A DNA stretch of 64,000 nt from Epichloe hybrida (GCA_019022495.1 JAFEKR010000016.1:186001-250000); one strand, 5' to 3'. Positions 10,428 through 23,700 are shown, numbered from the stretch's first letter. A program made the numbers and translations. Notes: generated by a model from the letters alone, not told the origin.

Positions 10428-13400
10428 CTACTTCCCCAGCTTCTGTCTATGCTGACTTGCCTGTTGTAAGCTATGTGTGAGCATTGCCAATTGCTGGGCC
10501 TTTGCGGGCGTATTGGACTGTTGAGAATGCGTAATTATATCCATCGTGAGACGTATTTTCGACTCTGCAAATTGTTCGGGTAGTTGGTAGGATGGCATAC
10601 GCGCGGGTGAGTCTGCGCCAGGCGGTTGCTGCGCTCTTGACGCTTCTGCCTGTGGCTGCACTCGTGAACCTCTTGCATGAGACATGAGCGGATAGCCAAC
10701 GAGACTGCTCCTGCTGGTCCCGCTTACACGCTGCTTATTGTCGTCGATGGCGACGCCAAACCGACTGGTGTCAGCGTTCCAATGGCCATTGGTGAGTTTG
10801 ACTTCTTTGCTGGAGTGGGCGATGGACTGCGAGGCAAGTGAGGCTCGAGGAGCATCGAATTCTCGGTTTCTATACCTGTCTTTGATTCTATTTTTGCTGG
10901 CTTTTGCGGGCGGTTGTACTTCAGACCTTGGTCTTGTTTGGTACTGCGCGACGTTTTTGTGGAAGCCTTGGGTTTTGGCTTGGAGCTCGTCTTCGCTATA
11001 CGATGCTGCATTGGTGTTCTTGACCGTTGTGATGGAGACGGCGTTGGTGGTGCGCTTCGATGCGTCGCCTTGGTGGGAGTCTTCTGCTGAGCTCGTTTGT
11101 CAACGTTTTTTGCTGTCTTGACTTCTTTTCTAGGAGTAGTTTGTGCAGTCTTCGCTTTTGTTGGAGACATCTTTCTTGTTTTACCTTCTTGTCCAAGATC
11201 CTCGTCAGAAGATGAGGATGCAGCATCTGCGGCAGAAAAGTCGTCCGAAGAGTCCGAGTTATTGGCGGCCTCGGCGTCCCGCAGATAGTCCGCCAATATA
11301 TCGCTTTTGTAGTTGTTTATCTGAGACAAGAGACAGTCAGCAATCTGCAAAGTTGTCGTTGTTGTGATACACACCGTTCGACGTCTTCCACCTCTGCCCA
11401 GTTTCTCTTGTTTCGCTTCGGTGTGGCGGCGAGCCTCTTCCTCTCGTTCGGCAAGAATCTTGTCCCAGACGCTGGAAGAGATAGGTTCCGGGGCCTCATT
11501 CTCAGCTGCGGCAGGCAGTCCATCTTCCAAAGCAGCCTTGCCATTCGCCCAAACTTTGGCATATGAGAACTGCGCCTCTGCGGACCCCTCCTCATCCATG
11601 TTGGTTTGTTCAGCGTCGGATCGGTCTAGCAGCTTGTCAACAGAAGGGCCATCATAAGTGATAGCCCCCTTTTGATAATCATCGCTAAAGAGTGCTTGAG
11701 CGCCATGTTTTAGAATGGATTCTAGATCATCACCTGCGAGGTCATCGTCATCCATGCTCTCGATGAGAGCATGATCGAGAGCCATCTTCTTCTTGCCGAT
11801 TTGCATGATTCTCTCCTCCACGGTGTCTTTCGTCATCAACTGAAAACAAAGAACCTTGCGTTTCTGACCAATACGATGAGCTCGCGATAACGCCTGGATA
11901 TCCTGATGTGGATTGAAATCGGGGTCCATGATGATCACCGTATCCGCCGTTGCCAAGTTAATCCCAACACCACCTGCACGGGTTGATAGTAGGAAGGCGA
12001 ATACGGGAGATTCAGGTGCGTTGAATGCATCAATACGACGCTGCTTTTCCTGGCTTGAGATCTGGCCATCAAGCCGTCTGTAGTCGTACCCAATGTTGTT
12101 GAGAAAATCTTCCATAATGTCGAGCTGCTGAAGGAATTGGCTGAAAATCAGGACCCGATGCCCTCTCTCTTTCAACTTTGGAAGCATCACCTCGAGCAAT
12201 AAAAGTTTTGCAGATGCCTCCACCAAATTGCGGTGGATGGTTACTGGGTTGTCATGTTTCTCTTCGATGGCTTCGGAATACATGAAAGGGTGACAAAGAC
12301 ACTTTCGCAACTGCACCAAGATGTTGTTGAGAGTGCCACGGTCCTTCCTGCCCACCTTGTCGTTGGCGAAAATAGCCTTGATGAGCTGGGGGTTCTTTGC
12401 CATGATACTTTTAGAAAGTTTCTCTTGAATAACGGTCATGGTTACCGGTATAATGATCTGAGCCATGGGAGGGAGAAACTTGAGCACGCCAGTCTTTGTT
12501 CTTCTCAGAAAGTATGGTCGAATCATCTCATGGAGTTTTGGTAGCGTTTGCTTGTCTAGTATAGCGAAATCCTGATCAAGCTGTTCCGCGTTTTTTGTTT
12601 GATCTATAAATTGAATGAGATTGAAAAGCTCTCTTTTGTTGTTTTGCAAAGGTGTGCCTGTGAGCAACAGGCGGAATGGGATTTTCATGGCACGCAGTGC
12701 CTGGTACAGCAGATTGCGGTCATTTTTCAGCCGCTGGCCTTCGTCAACCACTAAACCAGCCCAGCGCACAGAGCTGAACAGTTCTTTCGTCCTGGGGTCC
12801 TGAGCAGAATCGTACGACATGATGACAACGTGTGCCGCCATGTCACGAGACCCATGCGGGAATAGCTCATGCTTGTAGGCAAGATCTTGCGGCTCTTTGC
12901 CTCCATGGTAGGTGACGACACGTAATTCGGGGGACCACTGCCTGAACTCCCGTCGCCAATTGGGACACGTTGCATTCGGTACAGCAATGAGGAAAGGCCA
13001 ACACTGTGGTGACACGTTAGCAGCCATCAGGACATCCTCTTCGGGCGAATCCAACGAAGCTTACCTGAGGACGTTCCTGGACGAGATAGGTTACAAGACT
13101 GACGACTTGAATGGTCTTGCCGAGTCCCATTTCGTCCGCCAAAATGACACTTCGCCCGCTGTGAAAGTTTGAAACAAGCCAATTCAAACCCTCAATTTGA
13201 TATCCCATGAGCTTGCCTCGCTTCAACCCAGCCGGCTGAACTGCGATTTCCTCCAGCTCGTCATTTTTGAATTCTCTGATGCGTTCTTTGAGCCTGTTGT
13301 TGGAAGAATGTTGAAAGTGCTTTCCAGCGAGATACTCTTCATAAGCGAGCTCAAAGGCAGTGTATATATCCCCCGAATCCTTTGGCGGAGGAATGTCCCA

Positions 13401-15713
13401 CACTACATCGTCATAGCCAAGTCCTTGAAACTTCAACAACACTTTGTCGATTTGCGAGAAATTGGCTTCATCATCGTCTTTAGAGGTGCCTCGAATCGCT
13501 GTAGGATTCAGCTTCACTCGAAAGATAATATCAGTCATCAAGAACTCCTCCGGGATGGCTTCTTTCTTGCTGGTTTTGAACAAGTCAGTTTCAGTTGCAC
13601 GCTTTGCAAAGGAATTTTTCATCGTGCCAGCGGCCACACCGTAAATCCATGCCCCGGGCATCCAAGTGCAGTGGAAATACGACATGGTGTCCCACTTGAC
13701 AAGGTATTCTTTCTCATCATCGCTGAAATGCATGAAATCGGCGGGAGAGTCTGTGATGGGCCTTTTGGTTCGCCAAGCCACGAGTCGGTGTATCTTTTGT
13801 TGTGCCGAGGTGCACTCATTACAATGCCAGTCAATGGAGTAGTCCTTAAATGCTCCGAATGCTTGGCCTTGCGAGGGACTTTCGCTGCCGATCAAGGGCA
13901 AATGGTCCTGGTGCCAGGCCCGATGACAATTGCAACATCGGAAAAGCACATTTTCAGCGTTGTTCAGAAGGTCCTCTCTCACCGAAGTACTTGGATCAAC
14001 ACCCCCATTTTGTTCCCGAAGCTTTTCCTCTTGACGTGCCGTCTGTCTCTTCGAGAATGGAGCGCAAGACCGACCGCTAGACATGCAATTTTGACAAATT
14101 GACCGTCGGGGGGCCGCGGTTTCCTTTTTCTGTTGATGTTCGATGCAGAACCGACATTGCAGAACAAAATCTGCTTCCCCAACCTTGGTAGCCAAGTGCT
14201 CTCGGACGCTTCGAGTTCCGATACACTGCTTGTGGTACGCATAGCTACAACCTTGACAATATACAATCTGGCCCCGGTTGCTCGAGCCTTTGCAGGTATA
14301 GCATGTTTTCATATGCACCAGCGCGAATGGAGATTCAGGGGATAGTGGCCGAAAGAGCTCCCTCACAGAAACTACCTTGGGGGCGGCATCCTGAGGGCCA
14401 GTATCATTTCGATAGAAAGAGTCGTCATCTACATCCGGGAAATCCTGGCTGTAGCGGACATCCCGCGTCGCTCGCGAAGATCTTCGGGGTTGTTCAAATT
14501 CTATGTCAGAATCATTGGATCCTCTCGACAGCCGATATTGGGGCCTTGAGCGTAGTCTTTGGGGACGTGCTAGCCGGCGTTTATTGGGATAGCTGTTCGT
14601 AATGTCCGATATGACAGGTGTGAATCCGTCGTCAGCTTCAACATCAGAGCGCCGCCTAGACGTAGTTTCGGGTCCTGGAAATCTGATCTGCCTTTTGCGG
14701 GAGCTCCGTCGAGGAGGTTCCAGGAGGATGTCCGAGTCATCGCTGTCACCAGGCTGTGATTTTGAAGCAACTTTAGCATCACGATAGGCCCCTGGCTTTC
14801 GAAATCGACTTGGGCGGGTGATGGTGACCTCGTCCATGTCTTCTGTTTGATCAATGTTCATCACGTCCGAGTCGTCAGAACCACTTTCAGCCTGCCACTC
14901 CTCGTTGGGCTCATGCTTGCGTTTTCGACTGCCCGACTCCATTTCCATAAAATAATCATCCAGTGCACGAAAACCGTTCTCGAGGTGTTCGATCTCGGCA
15001 GTTGTGATCTTTTGCATATGTTAGTGACTACTGATGATGGAATCATAGATGGCCATCCAAATCGAGGTGTGCAACGTGAAGTGCACGAGCCGAGCCCCAA
15101 GGCTTGTGCAGGAACTGATTTCGTCTCTCAATAACTGCGAGACCCAACTGTACCATTCAACACAATAGCAAAAACAATCGGCGCACATAAAGCGAAGCCA
15201 AAGTGAGCGGGAGGTGAAGTAACGTTGACAGAGGGAGGGGTGGTCAGGTATTGAAAAAGCCGAAATAATCGTAGTGACAAAAATGAAGGGACGATAGACC
15301 AAATGATAGAAGATGAAGCTGCATGAGGCTGAGCTACTTACCTTGCGGAGTGTTCCGTCGGAAAATTCTACCTCTACGAGTTCGCCTTCATCGCTAGGGG
15401 ATTTGTCTACCGCCCACACTTTTTCCACAACGTCGCTGTGCGTCTCCTGATACTGTTGTCGAGTTTCTAACGGGAGCGCAGGAATAGAAACCTCTAGCTT
15501 ATGACCTTGGTCTGGGAAATCCGGCATAGGTTGATCTGGTCCAGTGGTCGATACTTGCAACTGAGACGTTCCATCGCTTGAACTGTCATCATTGATTTGA
15601 GTTGCCCAGAAGTCGAATGCGATCTTTGGCGTTGACGTGGATTCGTCCCCATTCGCACCCGCTCCCCGATGGCCCCGATGAGGGCCAACAAGCGTAGCCT
15701 CGTCATCCTCCAT
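10428..15713 (-). CDS. mit1: Mit1/CHD-type SNF2 chromatin remodeller with PHD fingers
   Basis: Proposed exons: 15713-15342, 15008-13065, 13003-11375, 11320-10876 and 10804-10428, about 1,588 residues. Introns of 333, 61, 54 and about 71 nt; the last is inferred because the coding frame changes between exon 4 and the tail. From the N-terminus: a Tudor-like stretch ([12 protein letters not shown]); low-complexity acidic/basic repeats; two PHD-type Cys/His regions (from about residue 360, CYTCKG...CQGC); a chromodomain-like segment ([16 protein letters not shown]); then the SNF2 ATPase with ADEMGLGKT, a DEGQ box and [12 protein letters not shown] glutamine-rich helical tail follows. This order matches fungal Mit1 (Mi-2-like) remodellers that work with histone deacetylases in heterochromatin silencing. 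The symbol follows that family and is not proven. The ATG at 15713 diverges from MRM1. Confidence 0.85.
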
Positions 15714-16199
15714 CTGATGTGGTCGTCAAATCACGCAGGCGTGGATGGGAGTCTCGACGCTTTGTTGCTAGTCGACTGCTCGCGCGAGAGATTCGTGATT
15801 TGGAAAAAGGCAGTCGTGGTAGCAGCGCAATCTGAACACGTACTGTACAGAGCAATCCAAGGAAATTGCCTCGAGTCGCGAAGAATCTGCGGGCACTGGG
15901 AGGCGTGAATAATCTGGGACTAAGCGCGATTTTGGATCCGCGCACGCGTCAAGAGGTATACGTGTTCCGTACGGATTCGTACAAGTCTGGTGGATCTACT
16001 CCGTATTATGTGGTATTATGTATGTACATACGGATTATGTACATACAGATTAGGGACGGCAGATCGGAAGCATTTTCCACCCAATGACACCTGCCTGAGT
16101 ATTCACCGCCCTCATGGCCGCTGGCAGAAAATTGCCGGGAACCGAAACTCGACCAACTCAGGTTCAGCGCGATCGAGTACGTCTTTTATCATTTGGTCA
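15714..16199. promoter_or_regulatory. bidirectional promoter region between the remodeller and MRM1
   Basis: The two genes diverge here, with about 490 nt between start codons. A cluster of short direct and inverted repeats lies at about 15967-16050. It includes two copies of TATGTACATAC and repeated CCGTAT/ACGGATT motifs. No further coding region is seen; the open frame upstream of the MRM1 ATG starts at a GTG and looks non-conserved. Confidence 0.5.
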
Positions 16200-17879
16200 A
16201 TGCAGTTAGCGATTCGTGTCGCAAGACATGCTATGCTAAGCGCTATAACGAGGAGTCTTCTCGACTCTCGCCAAGTCACGTGTCGGCCGCTACGGTGCGT
16301 CTCAGCTTTCGCTCCTGTTTCGGCTGTCCGCTACGCCAGCCTGTCCGCTATTCATAGGGGACTGAGACGATCCGAGCGAGTACAATTCGGAGAGGCGCGC
16401 TCCTCCGGATTCCGAGACCCTGGAAGACTGAGAAGTAGCGAAGATTTCAACAGAACGTTAAGAGCTCTAGACGGAGCTTCGTCGACTCGACAGCAACAGA
16501 AGCTTCGCAAGAAGCTGGATCGCAAAGCATCGGGAGTCGAGGACAAAGATGATATCGGCAGACAAACCAGGAGGAAGCGATTTCTTGACCCAGACTTTTC
16601 ATTTGGTAAGAAAAGCTTGGTGTATCAGCTGAGGCACGGATCCTTGAAAGACACTGCCGCCTCGATCAGCCTACAAGAGCCCGTTCGACCGCGACGACTG
16701 AACCCCAGTGATGATGAGACGAGGCGCCATAGCTATCGTGATCGACCCTCTTCTCGTCCTTCCTGGCACAGCCAGGAGCGCGAGCAAGGTAGAAGAGAAC
16801 GTGACGACGATTTCACCAATGACATGACCGCGAGGCCAAAGAAGCGAGGCATGATGCCCATGACCATCACATATACGACAGCTGCATCTCAATTTCTATA
16901 TGGCAAGTCCGTCGTCAAAGCAGCACTTGAGCAAGGGAGACGGCGAATTTACAAGCTTTACGTTTACGGTGGGGAGAACAGGAGAGAGTCCAGGGACAAC
17001 GACACCATGATCACCCTAGCTAAATCACGGGGCATCCCGATCACCATTGTTCCTAACGAGGACCAGCGCTTAATGGACAAAATGAGTATGGGTCGCCCGC
17101 ATAACGGCTTCGTTCTCGAGACATCTCCCCTACCTCAACTTCCCGTCAAGTCACTGGGCCAGCTGGAAGAGTCCCCATCCAAACTCGGCTTTCACGTCCA
17201 ACTCGATCACCAGACCGTGGAGCAAAAGTCTATCAACGGACAAGACACTTTTGTCCGCAAGGCAAGAAATTCCACCCCGAAACCGTTGGTACTGCTTCTT
17301 CATGAGATTCTTGACCCTGGCAACCTTGGCGCACTGCTCCGTACAGCGAGTTACATGGGTGTTGACGCAGTGGGCATCACCAGCCGTGGTTCATCGAATC
17401 TTACACCCGTGGTGCTCAAGTCCGCTGCCGGGGCCGCTGAAGAAGTCACGATATTCACCGTGAACTCGCCAGTCGAATTTCTTCAGGATTCAAGAGCAAT
17501 GGGATGGAAGACATACTCGGCGGTGGCTCCACCAGAAAAGAAGCTGATCAAGATGCACGGCGACAAGTTCATCTCCACTGAAGACATTGAGCAAACTCGG
17601 CCCTTGGATCAAGACCCATGCATATTGGTATTAGGAAATGAGGGCCATGGCCTCCCACGACCGATCAAAGTCGCGACTGAGTTTGAGCTGTCTGTGCCCA
17701 AGTGTGTGCAAAGCAGCTCGGTAGATAGTCTGAATGTGAGTGTCGCAGCTGGGCTGCTCTGTCACTCATTCGTCAAAGAAACGACGGCGCGCTCTGTCAA
17801 GGAGGCGGGCCTCGACTCTCAGCCAGCAGTCCAGCCGAAGAAAGCCTCACCACCAGGGTCGGATGAGAAGTTCTTTTGA
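16200..17879 (+). CDS. mrm1: mitochondrial rRNA 2'-O-ribose methyltransferase (MRM1, SpoU family)
   Basis: 559 residues in one exon from the ATG at 16200. I chose this start because the next residues (MQLAIRVARHAMLSAITRSLL) are an Arg-rich amphipathic mitochondrial presequence; the frame is open further up only from a GTG. A substrate-binding domain begins at FLYGKSVVKAALEQGRRR. The SpoU/TrmH catalytic core follows: VLLLHEILDPGNLGALLRTA (motif 1), VLGNEGHGL (motif 2) and SSVDSLNVSVAAGLL (motif 3), forming the knotted SAM-binding site. Yeast Mrm1 methylates a guanosine in the peptidyl-transferase centre of mitochondrial 21S rRNA. It is longer than yeast Mrm1 (412 aa) because of a basic linker before the core. 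Confidence 0.9.
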   Translation: MQLAIRVARHAMLSAITRSLLDSRQVTCRPLRCVSAFAPVSAVRYASLSAIHRGLRRSERVQFGEARSSGFRDPGRLRSSEDFNRTLRALDGASSTRQQQKLRKKLDRKASGVEDKDDIGRQTRRKRFLDPDFSFGKKSLVYQLRHGSLKDTAASISLQEPVRPRRLNPSDDETRRHSYRDRPSSRPSWHSQEREQGRRERDDDFTNDMTARPKKRGMMPMTITYTTAASQFLYGKSVVKAALEQGRRRIYKLYVYGGENRRESRDNDTMITLAKSRGIPITIVPNEDQRLMDKMSMGRPHNGFVLETSPLPQLPVKSLGQLEESPSKLGFHVQLDHQTVEQKSINGQDTFVRKARNSTPKPLVLLLHEILDPGNLGALLRTASYMGVDAVGITSRGSSNLTPVVLKSAAGAAEEVTIFTVNSPVEFLQDSRAMGWKTYSAVAPPEKKLIKMHGDKFISTEDIEQTRPLDQDPCILVLGNEGHGLPRPIKVATEFELSVPKCVQSSSVDSLNVSVAAGLLCHSFVKETTARSVKEAGLDSQPAVQPKKASPPGSDEKFF

Positions 17880-18489
17880 GCAGAAAATGGCTAAGCATAG
17901 GATTTAGCATAACTACTTGCTACCAACACTTGTACACCATGTATCATATGTACTTGTATATCTCATGCGCAATTCAAGAAGCAATCGACCAAGTGGCGCA
18001 ATACTGTCATACTCACAGGTTTCGGCGATATGAAGTCACAGGGCAGGCATTCCACAATCAACAAGGCAAGCTCAAAAAGCTCAGTCTGGTCTGACTGCAG
18101 CCCCTCCTCATTTCCTTGAACCAAATCCACAAGTCCCAGCACCACCCCACTTCACTTCCTCGTTGCCAGCTCATAAATAGGGAGGAAGTGAAGGCAGCGT
18201 GAGCGTGGCATTGTGGTTGTGGCTGATTGGCGGGAAGTTGTCTCGACTTCTCGAAAGTGGCCCCCGCGTTGTCGCGTGTCATACAGAACGTATCTGTAGT
18301 TTACTTTATCTAATTGGATACATGCAGACCCTAGTTGAAGTGACTCCGCAAGTCTATGACCCCCCCCTAAGGAGATAAATATATATATAACCACTATATT
18401 ATAGTATATAGGGGGTCTTAGTGCCTTGTAGTAGCGATTAAACAGCGATTCCAGCAATTCCAGTGATTCCAGTAGTGAATTTGTGTTAG
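17880..18489. other. intergenic, no gene seen
   Basis: 3' flank of MRM1, then unique sequence with rising AT content. A TATATATA run lies near 18379-18408. Nothing else is recognised. Confidence 0.5.
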
Positions 18490-18556
18490 CAAATGCATCT
18501 AGCGAATGCATCTAGCGAATGCATCTGGCGAATGCATCTAGTGAATGCACTAGTGA
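18490..18556. repeat. 13-bp tandem repeat, about 5 units
   Basis: Units of AATGCATCTAGCG, with late units degrading to AATGCATCTAGTG and AATGCACTAGTG. The array sits about 60 nt left of the copia element F. Confidence 0.85.
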
Positions 18557-18613
18557 ATAGAGAGATACGCGTATTATGCTCCTAAGTCTTATAGCTTACC
18601 TAGGTTAGGGTAG

Positions 18614-18618
18614 GTTGC
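18614..18618. repeat. target-site duplication of element F, left copy (GTTGC)
   Basis: The 5 nt GTTGC immediately precede the left LTR, and the same five follow the right LTR at 24061-24065. A 5-bp duplication is expected for a Ty1/copia integrase. Confidence 0.85.
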
Positions 18619-18851
18619 TGTTAGACCGAGCAGCTAGGATTAGAAATAAAGGTATAGATTGAGTTGCCCGACCCTATAAGAGGGCGCGGACTACGGTTTA
18701 AATAACTAAGTACCTGTACCATAGGGTGTGTAATCTACCTATACAAACTATACTATGCATTTACTAAAGGTCTGGAAAAGTAACTAGTTAGGTGGGTCCT
18801 AGTGTCTAAGTTACCTGTATGTAGTTAAACGCTTATAGCGGGATTCTAATA
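18619..18851 (-). repeat. LTR of element F (3' LTR)
   Basis: Same length as, and readily alignable to, 23828-24060. The left end (18627-18700) keeps more G/C than the matching part of the other LTR, and the right end is more mutated. Confidence 0.93.
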
Positions 18852-18899
18852 CATCCCCCTAGGAGGCCTATAATTAAGGCATCCTATAATAATTCAATT

Positions 18900-20710
18900 A
18901 AATTAATCTCTATAACAATCTAATTATCATTAATTATAGCAGGGTCTTCTAGTAATTCCTACTCTTTTAGGTTAGTACTAAGTATTTAATCTAGTAACTA
19001 TATAAGCCCTAGTACCTATCTGAAATCCATAAATACTTTTCCTATTAGTAGCTTTATAAGGCTATTAGTAATCATCTCTTTTATTACCTTCTAGGTAATA
19101 TTAAAGGTTCCCTTTGTAACCTCTTAATAAAGCTAGTAATAATAGATATTAACATAGTGTAGTTGCGTTATAAGCTTAATAAATTCTTCCTTAAGAAGAC
19201 GAATTATCTGCATATTATCACATTTAATCTTAAGGGTATTATTTCTAAGATATAATCTAACTTCCTAATATAATTATTTAAAGGCAATTAGCTCTTTACT
19301 ATAATATAATAGCACTAGGAGCTTTGCTTCTATAAAAGAGGTTATTATAGTCTCTTATCTTCCTACTTTAAAGAGCATAGGACCTCTAAAGAGCTTTATA
19401 ACATAGCCCTATAAGCTTCTTCTTATAACTAGATTATTAGTAAAGGAAGTATTATTATATACTTTAAGTTTAGGGTTATTACTATTAAATTTAATTAAGA
19501 GATCTCCTTATATATAACTATACTCCAGAGCCTTTTCTATAGCTTCTATATGCTAAGGTCCTAGGCGTTAAAGGTGCTATAATAGTTATAATACTATAAA
19601 GGCAATGTCTAGCTATGTAATAATCATAGGATATAATAAAGTACTAACTAGGGATTAATATCTCTTTAAATCCTTTAGATTAACATTACCTTTAAAGGGA
19701 TTAAGTAAAATAGTAGTTATTAGTGCTATTAGCTTCTATTCTAGGACTTTAATATTAAATTTAATTACGGCTTTGTTCTAATAGGACTTCTAATTAAGCT
19801 ATAATTATTAATTTTCATAATCTCTAATAATTTTAACCCCTAAGAACTATTGTAATTTACTAAGGTTCTTAATATTATACCTCTTAAAGAGTCTCTCTCT
19901 AAATTTATTATAAAGAGCTAACTTTCCCTTTATAAATAAGGCTATAAGGTTATTAACATAGAAGAAGATAATTAATCTATCCTTAATAAACACATAAATA
20001 TCTTTAAAGATTTATATAAATCCTTTACTTACTAACTATTTAATTAATTCCTTTATCTAAAGAAAGGGAGCTTTACGTAGCCTATAGATAGCGCTTAAGA
20101 GCTTTAAGTAAGCTTATTTATCTATATAACCTAGCGGTATCTTATAATATACCTCTTTATCTAGCTTTAAGTTTAGGAAAGCTATAATAAAATTATACTA
20201 ATAAGCTTTAAGGTTAAAGTAGCATAGAATTACTATAAGGAGCCTAAATGTAATACCTACTAATATAGTAGCTCTTATAGAAAGGTTCCCTTTTACTTGC
20301 TAATTCCTAAGCACACATAATTAAGCCTTATGCCTTATAAGGTAGCCTAATTAATTTAATTTATAGGCAAATACCTAAGTAAGTCCTAAGACCTTAATAT
20401 GTAAAGGGACTTCTAATTTACTAACTTTAATAATAACCTTATTATTAATAACTTTATTATACTCTTTATCTCTTGCTTTAATAAATACCTTTTCCTTAGG
20501 GTACCTAGCTAAATAATTATAATAAGCAGAAGGTAAAGGAAGTCTTAATATATAAGGCTTTTCTTTGCTCTTAGCTCCTAGGGTAAAGGTAGTAGCGAAA
20601 GCTTTAAGGAGGTTATCTTTGTTAATATTAGGAATATCTAGATCTTCGTCTTTATAATCTATTTCGGAAGGATTTAATAGACTATTAATATTTATTAGTT
20701 TATAATCCAA
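18900..20710 (-). pseudogene. copia RT/RNase H remnant of element F
   Basis: The longest open piece (20375-20710) starts in the region before the copia reverse transcriptase and ends at VPLHIKVLGLT, just before the expected KW-F-K motif. Downstream on the minus strand, degraded versions of the YVDD region (YVNNLIAL), YVIKLFRGP and KCDNMQIIRLL mark RT and RNase H. Stops at former W, Q and R codons make it non-coding. Confidence 0.8.
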
Positions 20711-23700
20711 AAAATCCGGTTAATAGCTAGGTGAATTCAGAGGAGTTAGGAGAGTTAATTCCTAAGTTCCTTTTTTCTTTTCTTTATTGTTTAGTTAATT
20801 ATAATTATGTTAATCTTCTTACTAATAGATTAGAGAAAGGGAGTCTTATGCCTATAGGTGCCCCATATCTTAAGGATATCCTATATCTATATTATTAACC
20901 TTAAAGTCTTCTATAAGCTCTTAAAGGAGGCGTTTTTTAGGCTCTTTTTCCTTAATTAAAAGGTTCTTTTCTTAAGCGTAGAAGATTAACTTATTAAAGG
21001 TAACATAGCTTAATAAGAACTAACAATTCCTTTGTATTATTAGTACCTAAATCAGATATTAGGTGGAAGAGATATAACTAGCTAGATAACTAATATAAGC
21101 TCTTTATGATAGCTTTAGACCTATCTTCCTAAGCCTATCCTATATTATTACAAAAGCTTTATAACCAAAAGCTTAAAGATAATTTAATAAAGCTTCTGGC
21201 TTCTCTAGTAAATAATTCTATTAAAGCTTATTCTCTTATAGCTATTTATTTAAAGCTTAATATAGTAAAAGCTAATCTAGAGACTTTCTAGGCGTGTAAT
21301 TAAGGATATAAATAGCTACTTCCGTAGCTATAAGCTAAAGATTCTCTAGAAAGCCTACTTAGGTTATTAGAGTTATTATAACTCTTATTATTACCCCCCT
21401 AGACCGCTTAGCATACCTATTTTAATATAGATAAGCTAGGCTAGACTTTCTAATAATAATGCCTCTATTAGTAACCTTTACCTCTTACTTCTTAGTCTAG
21501 AAGGCAGTTTCCCTATTAGTAATAATAACCATAATATAAATTCTAAAGGTCCTTACATAGCACGCTTCTAATTAATTAAAGTAAGACATAATTTTAGTCT
21601 TTATTAGAATTATAAAGATATAGCAAAGGCCTGTTACCCTATAAGTAAAGAGAGTAATATAATAATCCTTATTATAGCCCTATAATTAAGCAAAGAGGTT
21701 ATAGGTTATAACCTAAAGAGGTCCTAAGGGTAGGGAATTCGTCTGTGGAACTTGCGATATCTGCCTCTATGCTTTAGCTATATAGCAAATCTTATATTTA
21801 CCCTTGCTACGCTCTTTTATTAGTATATTAACCTTTTAAAGCACTTAATCCATTATATCTTCACCTAGATAAGCTATTCTTACATACTAAAGGTTTGCTT
21901 TTATAGCTATTAGGGGTTTTAGGTTACGAGAGTCCCTTCTAATAGCAAAAGCCTTATTAGGGCTATCCCCTTTAATATATAGTTAAGTACTAAGGGTTAT
22001 AGTTAAAAAGATCTTATAATTGCCTCTTACTAGGTCTATAATAATCCCTATAAGATTATCCTACCTTATGCCTTTTATTATAAGTAACTAAAGTAATACA
22101 AGGTTCATAAAGAAAGTTAGTTAATACTACGCGTTTAATAACATAAGGGTCTAGCTATTTATTAATTTAATCTAGGCTATGCTAACGCCGTGAGCCTTAG
22201 TAACTCTATACCTAGCTTAGATACTTAGTTAATTACTATAATCTAGGTTAATAAACTAGCGTTTATTATTAAAGATATATACTAAAGTACCGCTATTAAG
22301 TATTACTTATAAGCGCCCTTAGGCATAAAAAGCCTCTAAAGATAGCTCTATAGTAATAAAGGTAGTATTACCCTCTAGCTTACTTTCCTTTACTTCCTTA
22401 GCTTCCTTTACGTTATACTCCTTAAGCTACGTATTATAGGCCTTTTTAATATTATTAGATTATTAATTTATTACTTCTTTTGCCTTTTTTAATTAATCTT
22501 CCTTAATAGTCTAATTCTTAGGTAAGTAAAGCATTTAATAGTTCTTCTAAGAGTCCTTTAACTTCTTAGCCTTATGCTTATTATAATAAATATAAAGTAG
22601 CTTCTTATCTCCCTTATTAAGACTTTCTTTAGTCTAACTATTAAGAGTTAGCTTTACTCTAAAAGATTCTCTGGATTTACTTTAAGACCTTCCTTATACT
22701 TTAATTAAATACCTAATCCTTGTAATTATAGAGTAGAAATTAAGGATTTTACCCTTAATCTTAGTAGTAAAGATTAGTGAATTAATTTAAGCTAAAATTA
22801 AAGGGAATTAGGTACTAATAGTATTATTAATTATCTTAATTAGAGAGTTGCCTTTTATAATTAAGTAATTTACTTAAAAACATTGCTTATAGCTAATTAA
22901 CGCGTTAGTAAGCTATTTATTAATATTAACCTTTACTAGGCTATGCTTAATAACTTTATTAAAGTTAACCTTAGCGTAATGCCTAATTATTTTATTTAAG
23001 GGCATTATATTCCTTATAAGCTCTCTAAGCTTCTTATAAAGTAAGATATACTATAGGATTATTTACTTATACTTATTTCTAAGTATTATAATAAACTAAT
23101 TATAATATTCTCTTATAGTCTTTAATAAACTCTAATACTAACTATTAAACACTTAATATTATCTATTAAGAACTATACACTAAGCGCTATCTTTAGTATT
23201 ATTTAGTTATTAAGGGTATTTAAAGTATTCCTTTTTAGTTAAGTTAATAATAGGAGTAATGCTTATAGGAGAAGAGCTTTCTTAAGGTTACTACTAATTA
23301 CTTATAACTCTAGATATTAATATTCTTAAGTATATTTAAGGCCCTTTAGTCTAGTTTTCTAGTAAAGTAATTAAAGCTATAATTACTACTTTTCTTACTA
23401 CTAGAGTCCCTTTTCCTATTAGGATTAGCGGCTTAGGTAGGTAGTTAAGAGTTATTATTAAATTAGGATTAATAAAGACCTAAATCCTATCTTTAATAGC
23501 TCTTACCTTTATTATCTTAAACCATAGGTCCTAATAATAGGGTTCCTATAGCTTAACTACTAGCTTATAGCCTTAAGTAGTGTTAGTTTCCTTAGATATC
23601 TTAATAATATCCTATGTTATTATTATTATAATTTATTAAACTTTAACCTATGTAAATCTTCCTTACTACTAGGGGTTGCCTAATTATAATATTAATAATT

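Noticed and set aside
13197..14102. 301-codon plus frame inside the remodeller gene
   Set aside because: Antisense to the PHD and chromodomain-like coding region; no domain of its own.
18601..18620. GGTTAGGGTAGG resembling telomere repeats
   Set aside because: Only one TTAGGG unit; it is just the flank of the copia target site.
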